Shown: piece after piece, positions 31,687 through 41,067 of the stretch | Layout of the letters: each line of letters begins with the position of its first letter | How positions within the stretch are numbered: the first letter of the stretch is position 1 | Source of the DNA: Terriglobales bacterium | Lineage (GTDB): Bacteria > Acidobacteriota > Terriglobia > Terriglobales > Acidobacteriaceae | DNA length: 64,000 nt | NCBI GenBank assembly: GCA_025936825.1 | Contig: JAICSO010000001.1 | Span: forward strand, 310,001 to 374,000 | Direction: 5' to 3' | Program-made: the position numbers and the translations under genes | Notes under the pieces: generated by a model | Told to the model about the DNA's origin: nothing | The model's input: the letters and a program-made list of their open reading frames with translations, nothing else | Database searches by the model: none

Positions 31687-34197
31687 TTACTGTCGTTCGC
31701 GAGTAAGTTCCACATAGTCCAGCGGTGCGGGTTCGTCCCCATCTGGATTACCAATGATCTTGATGTTGCTTCCAGGTTTCAGTTCAACTCCGACTATGAT
31801 GTGGCGCGTCGAGGTGTGGCCGTTCATCTTGTCGGATGGCAAATGGTCATCGGCCGCCCACGAGTCTTTGACTGTATCGTCAACCAGCAGTTCGTAATGC
31901 GATACGCCTTTGTTCTGATCGAAGTACTGAATCGAGATCTTGTAACTTCCGGCCTCACGATCAAATTTGACACTCGCTGAACACGAACTCTGGCGGTTGC
32001 AAGCGACGGCTTTCCCGCCGGACGCGGTCTCCCACGGCGTAACGTCCACGGGCGTGTAGCCGGAAAGCTGCATATCTTCGGCTTCGATGCGGTCCGGATC
32101 GTGTCCCACTCGGTGTTGCGCGTCTTCAATACCCGACACTTTATGAAAATAATTAACTACGGCATCGCGCCACACGATCGCATGTCCCGCCTGGTATTGC
32201 TGGCGCTTCAGCACTTCGGAATAGCGCGCGTCATCGATTAGGCCGTGAAGCGATGTCCACTCCTTTACCAGGGTCGCTGCCTCTTCGGCGCCCGAATAGT
32301 GTGAGTCGTAGAGATACTGGATTACCGTCTTCCCGGAATGCAGTACAAACGTGTACGGCACGTGATGCATGAACAGCAGCAGGTCATCCGGACACTTGTC
32401 GACCGGTTCATAGGCTTTCTGCACCTCCGGCGAATACTGCCCGATGTAGCCGGTTCCGGTGGCGATCGTGCGATCCATGCCAACTCCCTTGGCATCGGCG
32501 CGGTGCCATTGCCCCCAGCCGTTGTTTTCGGAGGATTCTATATTCGGACCATAATGCGGACCGGTGATATCGGTGAGAGTCTGCAACCCGAGCGGGCCGG
32601 TGTAGTTCTCGTACATGCGCCAGGACGGGAGCAACATGCGCATGATGGTGTCAACGACTTTGGGGTTTGTGTCGAATGTCAGTTCCGTCCATTCCTTGGC
32701 GATCTGCGCCGCACTCAAGTCGGGATTCCATGCCAGACGCCCATAGCCGTACAGATTGGCCATCGCGAGCGGATGGCCCAGCCAGTACTGATCGAGACCG
32801 ACATTGACCACGGCGTTGTAACCGCCAAGGTTTCGCCCCCAAACTTTTCCTGACACAATATCTTTCACCGGCGTCACGCCCTTCACGTGCATGTCGAAGT
32901 CGAGCGTGGTCTCCTTCCACATTGGCAGTAGGAAGACGAGGTGCCGTTGCTGGCCAAAGTATTCCTGCGTGATCTGCAGCTCGATGGCTTCGCTTGTCTG
33001 CTTCATTGCGCCAAACAGCGGCGACGCCGGCTCTCGCACCTGAAAATCGATGGGACCGTGCTTGATTTGCACGACAACGTTATCTTCGAATTTGCCGTCG
33101 AGCGGATAGAAGTAGTCATATGCAGCGCGGGCGCGGTCTGCCTTGGGATCGTTCCAGTTAAGATGATGGTTATAGACGAACGCGCGGTAGAGCATGATCC
33201 CGCCGTGCCGCTTCAGCGCGCGGGCAATTACATTGGCGGCGTCGGCTGCATTGCGTCCGTACTGCGAAGGCCCCGATCGCCCTTCGGAGTCAGCCTTGAT
33301 CACGAAGCCCGCGAAATCGGGAATTTGCGAATAAATTCCATCCACCGTCTTCTTCCACCACGCCGCGACTCGCGGATCAAGCGGGTCGAAGGTGCTCAGA
33401 CCGCCCACGCTTTTCGGAGCACTTAGATCCACCGAAATCGCCAGCCGAACCCCCCAGGGGCGAAACGTCTCCGCTACTCGGGCAAGCTGCGGAAGGAAGT
33501 CGGCGCCCAAAATCCTGGGATCGGCATTCACGTTATTAATGGAGCAGGCGTCGATCCCAACGGACGCCAATAGCCGTGCGTATTCACTAACGCGTGTAAG
33601 GTCAGTGCGAACCTTGCCTCCATCGAAAAAGATGGATCGACCTGCATAGCCTCGTTCGATACTGCCGTCGAGGTTGTCCCATTCGCTGGCCCAGCGGATT
33701 GGGGCGGAGGGGCTCTCCATCACGTCCAGGGATGAGACATCCTGCTTCTGGACAAGCCTTCTCAGCAGTGTGAACGTTCCGTACAGAACTCCGCGGTCAT
33801 TCGCTCCGGCGATCAGCCAGTACTTGCGCCCATTCCGCTGCACCGTCTTGAGCCAGAACCCGTCTGGGCCGAGAGGATGCGAAGGCTTCAGGGTGGGAAA
33901 ATATGGTCGCACGTCTTTCAGCGTGCCAAGGAAGAAAGCATCTTTGGCCGGCAGAGATGTGGCGCGGCCGTGTTGAGCTGGACGGGTGCCCAGCGCGCGA
34001 ACCAACTCCTGCCCAGCACTGAAAAGCACGGGACTGCGCCCGACAATCGCAATCAGGTTCGGAGTACCAGTCGCCGATTTCTTGAGGCCTTCGTAACGCA
34101 GCCACGCTGGGTCAGCAGTTTGGGCCGCAGAAGCCGTCGTCAGGACGAAGGGCGAAAACATTGCAGCGAATAAAAGCGATCGTGAGAGCGTTTTCAT
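31687..34197 (-). CDS. Alpha-glucuronidase, GH67, with C-terminal carbohydrate-binding region
   Basis: A secreted enzyme of about 836 residues that removes 4-O-methylglucuronic acid from xylan fragments. A signal peptide (MKTLSRSLLFAAMFSPFVLT) supports the start at 34197 instead of 34263. The GH67 core has NDRGVLYGTFTLLRRL, IRWASEWDNLDGSIERGYAG, FVIKADSEGRSGPS with the acid Glu, and the general base region with KHGPIDFQVREP. The last 130 residues (DRIEAEDMQLSGYTPVDV and on) are a beta-sandwich like a CBM35 or CBM6 module. It stands alone without other hemicellulase genes in view. Confidence 0.92.
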   Translation of the reverse strand: MKTLSRSLLFAAMFSPFVLTTASAAQTADPAWLRYEGLKKSATGTPNLIAIVGRSPVLFSAGQELVRALGTRPAQHGRATSLPAKDAFFLGTLKDVRPYFPTLKPSHPLGPDGFWLKTVQRNGRKYWLIAGANDRGVLYGTFTLLRRLVQKQDVSSLDVMESPSAPIRWASEWDNLDGSIERGYAGRSIFFDGGKVRTDLTRVSEYARLLASVGIDACSINNVNADPRILGADFLPQLARVAETFRPWGVRLAISVDLSAPKSVGGLSTFDPLDPRVAAWWKKTVDGIYSQIPDFAGFVIKADSEGRSGPSQYGRNAADAANVIARALKRHGGIMLYRAFVYNHHLNWNDPKADRARAAYDYFYPLDGKFEDNVVVQIKHGPIDFQVREPASPLFGAMKQTSEAIELQITQEYFGQQRHLVFLLPMWKETTLDFDMHVKGVTPVKDIVSGKVWGRNLGGYNAVVNVGLDQYWLGHPLAMANLYGYGRLAWNPDLSAAQIAKEWTELTFDTNPKVVDTIMRMLLPSWRMYENYTGPLGLQTLTDITGPHYGPNIESSENNGWGQWHRADAKGVGMDRTIATGTGYIGQYSPEVQKAYEPVDKCPDDLLLFMHHVPYTFVLHSGKTVIQYLYDSHYSGAEEAATLVKEWTSLHGLIDDARYSEVLKRQQYQAGHAIVWRDAVVNYFHKVSGIEDAQHRVGHDPDRIEAEDMQLSGYTPVDVTPWETASGGKAVACNRQSSCSASVKFDREAGSYKISIQYFDQNKGVSHYELLVDDTVKDSWAADDHLPSDKMNGHTSTRHIIVGVELKPGSNIKIIGNPDGDEPAPLDYVELTRERQ

Positions 34198-34326
34198 GAA
34201 CACGGGATTTAGTTTGACCCTCGAACTTGCTTCCGTCAATCTGTTCTGGAAACCGAAAACCATCTTCCCAGCCCGTTTCAGCGCCGGTTTCGCGGTAGAC
34301 TCGACAGTTCAACATCACTATCCTGC

Positions 34327-35697
34327 ATGCGACGTCCGCCCGGCCCGAAACCGCATTTCTTGATTGGCAACATGCCGCTCGCCAGCAGCGACTCGCTGCA
34401 AACCTTCCTGCGCTGGTCGCAGATGTTTGGCGACGTTTTCTATTACCGCGCTATCTGGCTCCATGTCTATTTCCTTAATGACCCTGACCTGATTGAGTGG
34501 GTGCTGATTCGTAATTCGCAAAATTTTCTAAAAGACCGCGTCGTCCAGAATAGCCGCTGGTTCTTCGGGAAGGGTTTGCTGACGAATGAAGGAGACTCCT
34601 GGCTGCGCCAGCGGCGACTGTCGCAGCCGGCGTTTCATCGTGAGAGAGTGGCTTCTTATGCGCGCGTGATGACAGCCTATACCGAGGAGATGCTGCAGTC
34701 GTGGCGACCGGGCGAGACCCGCGACATTCATCAGGACATGATGCAACTCACGCTGCGCGTCGTGGTTCGCTGCCTCTTCAATGTGGAGGCGGAGAAAACC
34801 GACATCATTTCTTCGGCAATGAATCTTCTGATGCACAACGCCACGGGAGCGCGCATGCTGCTGCCGCCCATAGCGCGGTACCTGCCAACCCCCTCGATGA
34901 TTGCCCTTCGCCATGCGGTTGGACAGCTTGAACAAACGGTGTATGACATCATCGCTGCCCGGCGAGCTAGTAGCGCCGACTCGGGTGACCTGCTCTCCAT
35001 GCTGATGAATGTGCGCGACGATGACGGCAGCGGAATGTCGGACAAGCAGCTGCGCGACGAGGTGCTGACATTTTTGCTGGCCGGACATGAGACTACGGCC
35101 CTGGCGCTTTCCTGGACCTGGTATTTGCTATCGGAGCATCCGGAGATCGAACAAAAACTTCATGCGGAATTGCATAGGGTATTAGGAGGACGATCTCTCG
35201 AATTCGCGGATTTGTCCGCACTCGCGTATACCGACCGCGTGATCAAGGAGTCGATGCGTTTGTATCCGCCCGCATGGAGCCTGGCACGCACCGCGATTGA
35301 AGATTTCGAATTGCGCGGGTACAAGATTCCGGCCGGCGCCAACATCGTGATGAGCCAGTGGATCATGCATCGTAATCCGAAGTATTTTCCAGATCCGGAG
35401 AAGTTCAATCCGGACCGCTGGCTGGATCCGGCGATGCAGAAGCTGCCCCGTTTTGTTTATTTCCCCTTTGGCGGGGGGCCGAGGCAGTGCGTCGGAAATA
35501 TGTTTGCCATGATGGAGACCACGCTGCTCCTGGCCACCATGGCGCAACGCTTTCAGCTTCGCATGGTTCCTGATCACCCCGTCATTCCGGTACCCAGCTT
35601 CACTCTACGGCCGAAACATGGAATGAAGATGACCCTGACAGCACCCGCCAGCGCTGGCGCACAAGCTGCAGCCGTACGTTCGACCAACGTCGGTTGA
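34327..35697 (+). CDS. Cytochrome P450
   Basis: A 456-residue monooxygenase. Clear marks are the I-helix LAGHETTALALSW, the K-helix KESMRLYPPAW (E-x-x-R), the FNPDRWLDP block and the haem loop FPFGGGPRQCVGN with the ligand Cys. It is soluble, of the bacterial type resembling fatty-acid or terpenoid hydroxylases (CYP102/CYP110-like); substrate and redox partners are unknown. It is followed 86 bases later by an oxidoreductase in the same direction. Confidence 0.95.
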   Translation: MRRPPGPKPHFLIGNMPLASSDSLQTFLRWSQMFGDVFYYRAIWLHVYFLNDPDLIEWVLIRNSQNFLKDRVVQNSRWFFGKGLLTNEGDSWLRQRRLSQPAFHRERVASYARVMTAYTEEMLQSWRPGETRDIHQDMMQLTLRVVVRCLFNVEAEKTDIISSAMNLLMHNATGARMLLPPIARYLPTPSMIALRHAVGQLEQTVYDIIAARRASSADSGDLLSMLMNVRDDDGSGMSDKQLRDEVLTFLLAGHETTALALSWTWYLLSEHPEIEQKLHAELHRVLGGRSLEFADLSALAYTDRVIKESMRLYPPAWSLARTAIEDFELRGYKIPAGANIVMSQWIMHRNPKYFPDPEKFNPDRWLDPAMQKLPRFVYFPFGGGPRQCVGNMFAMMETTLLLATMAQRFQLRMVPDHPVIPVPSFTLRPKHGMKMTLTAPASAGAQAAAVRSTNVG

Positions 35698-35783
35698 ATC
35701 TTTTTTCGCGGCTTGTCGCGCCCAAACATTGCCTGAAATTCGCATTTATCATAGTCAACGCAATAATTGTCCGAGAGGAACGT

Positions 35784-36788
35784 ATGCCGAATAAAGTTCG
35801 TTGGGGAGTTCTCAGCACTTCGCAGTTTGCGTTGAAGCTTGCGGTCCCAGCCATGCAGAAGAGCGAGTGGTGCGACATTCGCGCCATCGCCTCTCGTGAC
35901 CGTAAAAAGGCCGAGGAGGCCGCGCGCGCAATGGGAATTCCCAAAGCTTATGGTTCGTACGAAGAACTGTTGCGCGATCCGGAGATTGAGGCAATCTACA
36001 ACCCGATGCCCAACCACATGCACGTGCCCTGGTCGATCAAGGCCGCGGAAGCCGGCAAGCACGTGCTTTGCGAAAAGCCCTTGAGTGTGACTGTTGCCGA
36101 AGCACGTGAACTCCAGCGCGTGCAAGAAAAGACCGGCATGAAAATCGGCGAAGCGTTCATGGTGCGGACGCATCCGCAGTGGCTGCGCGCGCGCGAACTG
36201 GTGCGCTCCGGCCGCATCGGGCAACTGCGTTCGATCACAGGCTACTTCAGCTACTTCAATCGCGATGCGGCCAACATCCGAAACAATCCGGATATCGGCG
36301 GCGGCGGCCTGCTTGACATCGGCTGCTATCCGATTACGACTTCACGGCTCATTTACGAAGAAGAACCAACCCGAGTGGTTTCACTCATCGAGCGCGATCC
36401 AGAGATGAAGGTCGATCGATTGACGTCGGTGATTCTTGACTTCCCTTCAGGCCACGCGATTTTCACATGCAGCACGCAGCTTGTGCCCTATCAGCGAATG
36501 AACCTCGTCGGGACCAAAGGCCGCATCGAAATTGAGATTCCTTTCAATGCGCCCAACGATCGCCCATGCCGGATTTTCATCGACGATGGTGGCGACCTCT
36601 CCGGAAAAACCATCAGCACCGAGACATTCCCGGTATGCGATCAGTACACCCTGCAAGGCGACTTATTCTCGCGCGCAATTCGGGAAAACCACGAGGTGCC
36701 GGTTCCAGTGAACGATGGCATAAAGAACATGGCGGTGATTGAGGCGGCGTTCCGCTCCGCCGAGTCAGGCCGTTGGGAACGGCCTTGA
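35784..36788 (+). CDS. Gfo/Idh/MocA-family oxidoreductase
   Basis: A 334-residue NAD(P)-dependent sugar or polyol dehydrogenase. The Rossmann start VRWGVLSTSQFALKLAVPAM, the block YNPMPNHMHVPWSIKAAEAG and the catalytic segment KHVLCEKPLSVTVAEARE (E-K-P) are all present; GGGGLLDIGCYPITTSRLIY carries the usual substrate-site residues. The ATG at 35784 is preceded by GAGAGGAACGT, so the longer upstream frame to 35694 is rejected. Substrate unknown. Confidence 0.93.
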   Translation: MPNKVRWGVLSTSQFALKLAVPAMQKSEWCDIRAIASRDRKKAEEAARAMGIPKAYGSYEELLRDPEIEAIYNPMPNHMHVPWSIKAAEAGKHVLCEKPLSVTVAEARELQRVQEKTGMKIGEAFMVRTHPQWLRARELVRSGRIGQLRSITGYFSYFNRDAANIRNNPDIGGGGLLDIGCYPITTSRLIYEEEPTRVVSLIERDPEMKVDRLTSVILDFPSGHAIFTCSTQLVPYQRMNLVGTKGRIEIEIPFNAPNDRPCRIFIDDGGDLSGKTISTETFPVCDQYTLQGDLFSRAIRENHEVPVPVNDGIKNMAVIEAAFRSAESGRWERP

Positions 36789-36863
36789 GCCGCAGCTATC
36801 TTCTCTGCAAGCCAGAGCAGCGGACAAGTTCACCCGAACTTGTTGTAACCTGATGTGAAAGCC

Positions 36864-37439
36864 ATGGTTTTTGTCCTCGACAACTACGACTCGTTTACCT
36901 ACAACCTCGTCCAATACTTGGGGGAGCTTGGGGCTGACATCGTGGTCCGCCGTAACGACCAGATCACGGTCGGAGAAGTCGAGGCTATGCATCCCGAGCG
37001 TATTCTTATTTCCCCCGGCCCTTGTACTCCCCAGGAAGCCGGCATCAGCATGGAGCTATTTCGGCATTTCAGCGGAAAATTGCCGATTTTGGGCGTCTGC
37101 CTGGGACATCAGGCCCTTGGTGCGGCGTTTGGTGGGAAGGTGATCCGCGCCCCTCACCTGATGCACGGAAAAACCAGCCAGGTCACGCACGACGGTAAGA
37201 CAGTCTTCAATAACCTGAAATCTCCCTTCACTGCCACGCGCTATCACTCCCTCATCGTGGAAGAGAAAACCCTGCCTTCCGATCTCGAAGTCAGCGCCTG
37301 GACCACCGAGTCCGATGGCACAAAAACCATCATGGGCTTGCGGCACAGAAACTGCCCAGTGGAAGGGGTTCAGTTTCACCCAGAGAGCGTCCTGACCGGA
37401 GAGGGGAAAAAGCTGATCGCCAACTTCATGGCGATGTAG
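36864..37439 (+). CDS. trpG: Anthranilate/aminodeoxychorismate synthase glutamine amidotransferase
   Basis: A class I glutamine amidotransferase of about 191 residues. It frees ammonia from glutamine for TrpE. MVFVLDNYDSFTYNLVQYLG is the standard first line of the family, GVCLGHQALGAAFGG holds the nucleophile Cys, and QFHPESVLTGEG the catalytic His and Glu. The ATG at 36864 fits the family's first residue better than the GTG at 36855. It may serve both tryptophan and folate pathways, as PabA/TrpG proteins often do. The matching TrpE is encoded nearby on the opposite strand rather than in one operon. Confidence 0.93.
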   Translation: MVFVLDNYDSFTYNLVQYLGELGADIVVRRNDQITVGEVEAMHPERILISPGPCTPQEAGISMELFRHFSGKLPILGVCLGHQALGAAFGGKVIRAPHLMHGKTSQVTHDGKTVFNNLKSPFTATRYHSLIVEEKTLPSDLEVSAWTTESDGTKTIMGLRHRNCPVEGVQFHPESVLTGEGKKLIANFMAM

Positions 37440-37682
37440 CAATCCGACCGGCCGCCATTTTCTCAAGTCGCTCCGTCGCCTGCGTGCTCATTCTGCCTCT
37501 GCTTCGAATCACCCAGAAAAACGCCAGAAGTTTTAGTATTTGCCGACGCGTGACCCGGGTCACTGCCACGCTTCTCGCTTCTTGTCAGTATGAGCAGGCG
37601 CAACCGAGGCCAAAAATACAAAAAGCCGAATATGTGAGTCGATTTCTGTCGGTTGATTGCGGATCTGGAGAGGAGGTGCCTT

Positions 37683-38312
37683 GTGGGCACGAACAAAGGT
37701 TTACTGAGAGTTATTGCTTCAATGTTTGTCTTGGCAGTCTTGTCTGTTACCCCAACGTTAGCCTCTGCCCATTGCGATGGTGTAGACGGTCCGGTAGTGA
37801 AGGCGGCACAGAATGCATTGGCCAGCGCCGATGTGAATCTGGTCCTAATCTGGGTGAAACCCAATGATGAGCCGGAAGTGCGACAGGCGTTCCGAAAGAC
37901 ACTGGCTGTCCGAAAATTGTCCACCGACTCGAGGGAATTGGCAGATCAGTACTTCTTCGAAACTTTGGTCCGACTGCATCGCGCAGGCGAAGGAGCGCCG
38001 TATACGGGGTTGAAGCCCGCAGGGCGTGACTTGGGACCCGCGATTCCTGCTGCGGACCGCGCTCTCGATCAAGACTCGCTGGGACCGTTGCTCAAATTAA
38101 TGGAAACAGCCGTGAACGATGGCGTCCAGAAACAATTCAAGAAGGCGGCTGAGAAGCGGAAATTCCCCACGGATGACGTTGCTGCCGGCAGAGAATACGT
38201 TCGCGCCTACGTCGAGTATGTCCACTACGTCGAGGGGCTATATAGAGCAGCTAAGACTTCGCCCCAGCAACATGATGAAGAGAACACCGAACGAGTGGAC
38301 GGCCACCGCTAA
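37683..38312 (+). CDS. DUF6448-like exported protein
   Basis: A protein of about 209 residues with a signal peptide (LRVIASMFVLAVLSVTPTLA, cut near ASAHC). The mature part is helical, begins with HCDGVDGPVVKAAQNALASA, and has FFETLVRLHRAGEGAPYTGL and YVRAYVEYVHYVEGLYRAA, features I associate with the DUF6448 family of unknown function; conserved His residues hint at metal binding. A GTG at 37683 behind GGAGAGGAGGTGCCTT is the clear start. It faces trpE tail to tail. Confidence 0.7.
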   Translation: MGTNKGLLRVIASMFVLAVLSVTPTLASAHCDGVDGPVVKAAQNALASADVNLVLIWVKPNDEPEVRQAFRKTLAVRKLSTDSRELADQYFFETLVRLHRAGEGAPYTGLKPAGRDLGPAIPAADRALDQDSLGPLLKLMETAVNDGVQKQFKKAAEKRKFPTDDVAAGREYVRAYVEYVHYVEGLYRAAKTSPQQHDEENTERVDGHR

Positions 38313-38371
38313 GTTTTGCGCGGCCATTTTGCAGGATCTGTACTGGTAAGCGAGAACAGTCGGTCTAGCAA

Positions 38372-39850
38372 TTACCGGCTTCCTCTCGCTCCCTCTACAG
38401 CTCTCAGCACCGCACCAGCCTTGTTCATTGATTCCTGGTATTCGGTAGCCGGGTCGGAATCCGCAACAATACCAGCTCCCGCCTGCAGGTACGCCTTTTT
38501 GCCCTTCATCAGCATGGTGCGGATCGCAATGCACGAATCCAGATTCCCGGCGAAATCTGCGTAAAGCACGGACCCGCCGTAGATCGCGCGGCGCGTGGGT
38601 TCGAGCTCTTCGATGATCTGCATAGCCCGTACCTTCGGCGCTCCGCTTAAAGTGCCTGCGGGGAAGCACGCGGCGAATGCGTCCAAAGCATGAAGCTCCG
38701 GTCGCAACTTCCCTTCGAGCGCGGAGACGATATGCATCACGTGCGAGTAACGTTCCACGTACATCAGATCTTTCACTTCGACCGACCCGTACTCGCTGAC
38801 CCGGCCAAGATCATTGCGCCCGAGATCCACGAGCATGACGTGCTCGGCACGTTCCTTCTCATCGCCAAGCATTTTCTCTTCGAGTTGGCGATCTTCGGCT
38901 TCGTCTTTGCCGCGAGGATGCGTGCCGGCAATCGGCCGGTATTCGAGCTTGCGCCCGGTGACGCGGACCAGCATCTCCGGCGACGAGCCAATGATGTGCG
39001 TGTCGCCCATCTTGAAGAAATACATGTAGGGCGACGGATTCACGGCGCGCAGCGAACGGTAAATATCGAATGGCGGCACGTCAGGCGTGAAGGTCAGGCG
39101 TTGCGAGAGCACGACCTGGAAGATGTCGCCTGCCGCGATGTATTCCTTCCCGCTGCGGACGGACGCTTCATAGTCCTTCTGCCGCATGTTGGCGTCGACC
39201 TTGAGCTTGCCTTTTGGTTTGCCGTTGGCGCGCTGCCACTGCCCGGGACGGATGGCCGCCAGCTTTTTCTCGATCGCGGCGATGTCGGCGAGGGCGCGAT
39301 CGTACGCCTTGCGAGGGCTCTCAGTGCGAACATCAGCAGCGGCGATGATGTGGATTTGATGGCGGAGGTGATCGAACGCCAGCAGGCGGTTGAAGAACAT
39401 CAGCGTGCAATCGGGCAGGTGCAGGTCGTCTTTCGTATCGTCGCCAATGTTCTCCAGTTGGCGAACGATGTCGTACGAACAGAAACCTACCGCTCCTGAC
39501 AAAAACGGCGGCAACCCTGGAATGTGCGCCGGCTTGTGCTCTTGCAGGAGTTCTTTCGCGACCTGAAAAATGCTGCCGCTGCGTTTTTCGCTCTTGCGGC
39601 CCCGTTCAATCGATATCTTCCCGCCCGAGGAGCGCAGTTGCAAGTAAGGCCGTGCGCCGAGAAATGTGTAGCGTCCAATCTGTTCCCCGCGCTCGACTGA
39701 CTCCAGCAAGAACGCATCTTGCTCGCCGCGCGAAATTGCCAAAAATGCGGACACTGGCGTCAGCAGGTCTGCCATGACGGACTTCACCACGGGCACGAGC
39801 GTGGATTCCTCGGCCAGCCGAGCAAATTGCTTGTAGTCGGGACGAAGCAT
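38372..39850 (-). CDS. trpE: Anthranilate synthase component I
   Basis: A 492-residue enzyme that converts chorismate to anthranilate with TrpG. The N-terminal regulatory part has FLLESVERGEQIGRYTFLGA. The C-terminal chorismate domain has SPYMYFFKMGDTHIIGSSPE, RPIAGTHPRGKDEAEDR, VDLGRNDLGRVSEYGSVEVK and FPAGTLSGAPKVRAMQIIEE, all diagnostic. The start is at ATG 39850, and a nonamer-type repeat lies just upstream. No leader peptide or attenuator was seen. Confidence 0.95.
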   Translation of the reverse strand: MLRPDYKQFARLAEESTLVPVVKSVMADLLTPVSAFLAISRGEQDAFLLESVERGEQIGRYTFLGARPYLQLRSSGGKISIERGRKSEKRSGSIFQVAKELLQEHKPAHIPGLPPFLSGAVGFCSYDIVRQLENIGDDTKDDLHLPDCTLMFFNRLLAFDHLRHQIHIIAAADVRTESPRKAYDRALADIAAIEKKLAAIRPGQWQRANGKPKGKLKVDANMRQKDYEASVRSGKEYIAAGDIFQVVLSQRLTFTPDVPPFDIYRSLRAVNPSPYMYFFKMGDTHIIGSSPEMLVRVTGRKLEYRPIAGTHPRGKDEAEDRQLEEKMLGDEKERAEHVMLVDLGRNDLGRVSEYGSVEVKDLMYVERYSHVMHIVSALEGKLRPELHALDAFAACFPAGTLSGAPKVRAMQIIEELEPTRRAIYGGSVLYADFAGNLDSCIAIRTMLMKGKKAYLQAGAGIVADSDPATEYQESMNKAGAVLRAVEGARGSR

Positions 39851-39860
39851 GAAAACCGTT

Positions 39861-39990
39861 TAACCGCAGAGCACGCAGAGATCGCCGAGAAAGCAGGGCG
39901 AAACCACTTACGGGTATCTGGCGGGTTAGAGATTTTGTATCACAGAGTAGATGTTGGCGTTGTCTCGGCGTACTCTGCGATCTCGGCGGT
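39861..39990. repeat. CGCCGAG nonamer inverted-repeat element (copy 1)
   Basis: Left arm has 9-base units ACCGCAGAG, CACGCAGAG, ATCGCCGAG (from about 39863). The right arm (39963-39990) reads TCTCGGCG, TACTCTGCG, ATCTCGGCGGT in the inverse sense. The element lies between trpE and the arginase gene. Confidence 0.8.
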
Positions 39991-39998
39991 GCAATGCT

Positions 39999-40934
39999 TT
40001 ACAGGATCTTCTTTCCGAACGCGGACAGCGCTAGTTCCACGGCCAGTTCCGCCGTGCGATTATGCTCGTCAATGACGGGATTTACCTCGACGATCTCGAA
40101 GCTGAGCATGCGGCCGTGGTCGGCGATGATTTCCATTGCGAGGTGCGCCTCGCGATAGGTGGCGCCCCCGCGAACCGGTGTGCCGACGCCAGGAGCATCT
40201 TCGGGATCGACCCAATCCATGTCGAGCGACACATGATAACCGGCAGTCCCTTTCCCAGCCATGCGCAACGCTTCTTCCATTACCGTGCGCATGCCGCGCT
40301 CGTCGATATCACGCATGGTGAGAACACCAATTCCAGCGCGACGGACATTCTCTTTCTCAATGGCGTCAATGTCGCGCACCCCGACCAGTACGCAGTTCTC
40401 GGGAGCCACTTTAGGCGAGAACCCATAAATATTGCCAAGATCCGCAGGCCCGAGTCCCATCAGCGCGCCTAGCGGCATGCCATGCACGTTACCGCTCGGC
40501 GAACTGTCAGGCGTATTGATGTCCGTATGCGCATCAATCCAGATCAAGCCGATCTTCTGCCCTTGGCGGCGATAGAACTCTGCAACGCCGCTAACAGTTC
40601 CCGCTCCGACTGAATGATCTCCACCCAGGACCAACGGCACTTTACCTGCTTCGAGCGTCTTTAGGACGAGATCCGCCTCCTTGGTGCAGGTCGCGGTGAT
40701 TTCCTTCAGATACTTGGCGTGGGGATCGCCGGTCTTCTTCTGTTCGGCGATTGCGACGGCTACGTTGCCGGCATCCTCGACGACGTGGCCGAGTTCTTCG
40801 AGCCGTGCTTCAAGACCGGCGACACGGACGGCGGAAGGACCCATGTCCACCCCGCGCCGCGACTGGCCGAGATCGAGGGGCACGCCAATCACGCGAATCT
40901 TTTTGGGAGCAATGCTGGTGTCAGGAATCGTCAT
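39999..40934 (-). CDS. rocF: Arginase
   Basis: A 311-residue manganese enzyme that hydrolyses arginine to ornithine and urea. The metal ligands are visible in LVLGGDHSVGAGTVSG, IWIDAHTDINTPDSSPSG and SLDMDWVDPEDAPGVGTPVR, and the family's GNVHGMPLGALMG follows the second. SFEIVEVNPVIDEHNRTAEL closes the active-site half. The start at 40934 has octamer repeats directly upstream instead of a ribosome site. Confidence 0.95.
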   Translation of the reverse strand: MTIPDTSIAPKKIRVIGVPLDLGQSRRGVDMGPSAVRVAGLEARLEELGHVVEDAGNVAVAIAEQKKTGDPHAKYLKEITATCTKEADLVLKTLEAGKVPLVLGGDHSVGAGTVSGVAEFYRRQGQKIGLIWIDAHTDINTPDSSPSGNVHGMPLGALMGLGPADLGNIYGFSPKVAPENCVLVGVRDIDAIEKENVRRAGIGVLTMRDIDERGMRTVMEEALRMAGKGTAGYHVSLDMDWVDPEDAPGVGTPVRGGATYREAHLAMEIIADHGRMLSFEIVEVNPVIDEHNRTAELAVELALSAFGKKIL

Positions 40935-41057
40935 TATTGAATCATTGAATCATTGAGGGATTGAATCATTGAAACCCAAGAAAGCCTGCACCTGTGAAAG
41001 CCTCACCTGTGGTTTGCAATGATTCAATGATCCGATGACTCAATGATTCAATTCCTC
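40935..41057. repeat. ATTGAATC octamer inverted-repeat element (copy 1)
   Basis: Tandem 8-base units ATTGAATC, ATTGAGGG, ATTGAATC, ATTGAAAC run from the arginase start. An inverted set (AATGATTC, AATGATCC, GATGACTC, AATGATTC) begins at about 41018. It fills the gap between arginase and asnS. Confidence 0.85.
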
Positions 41058-41067
41058 GTTCTTCGCA

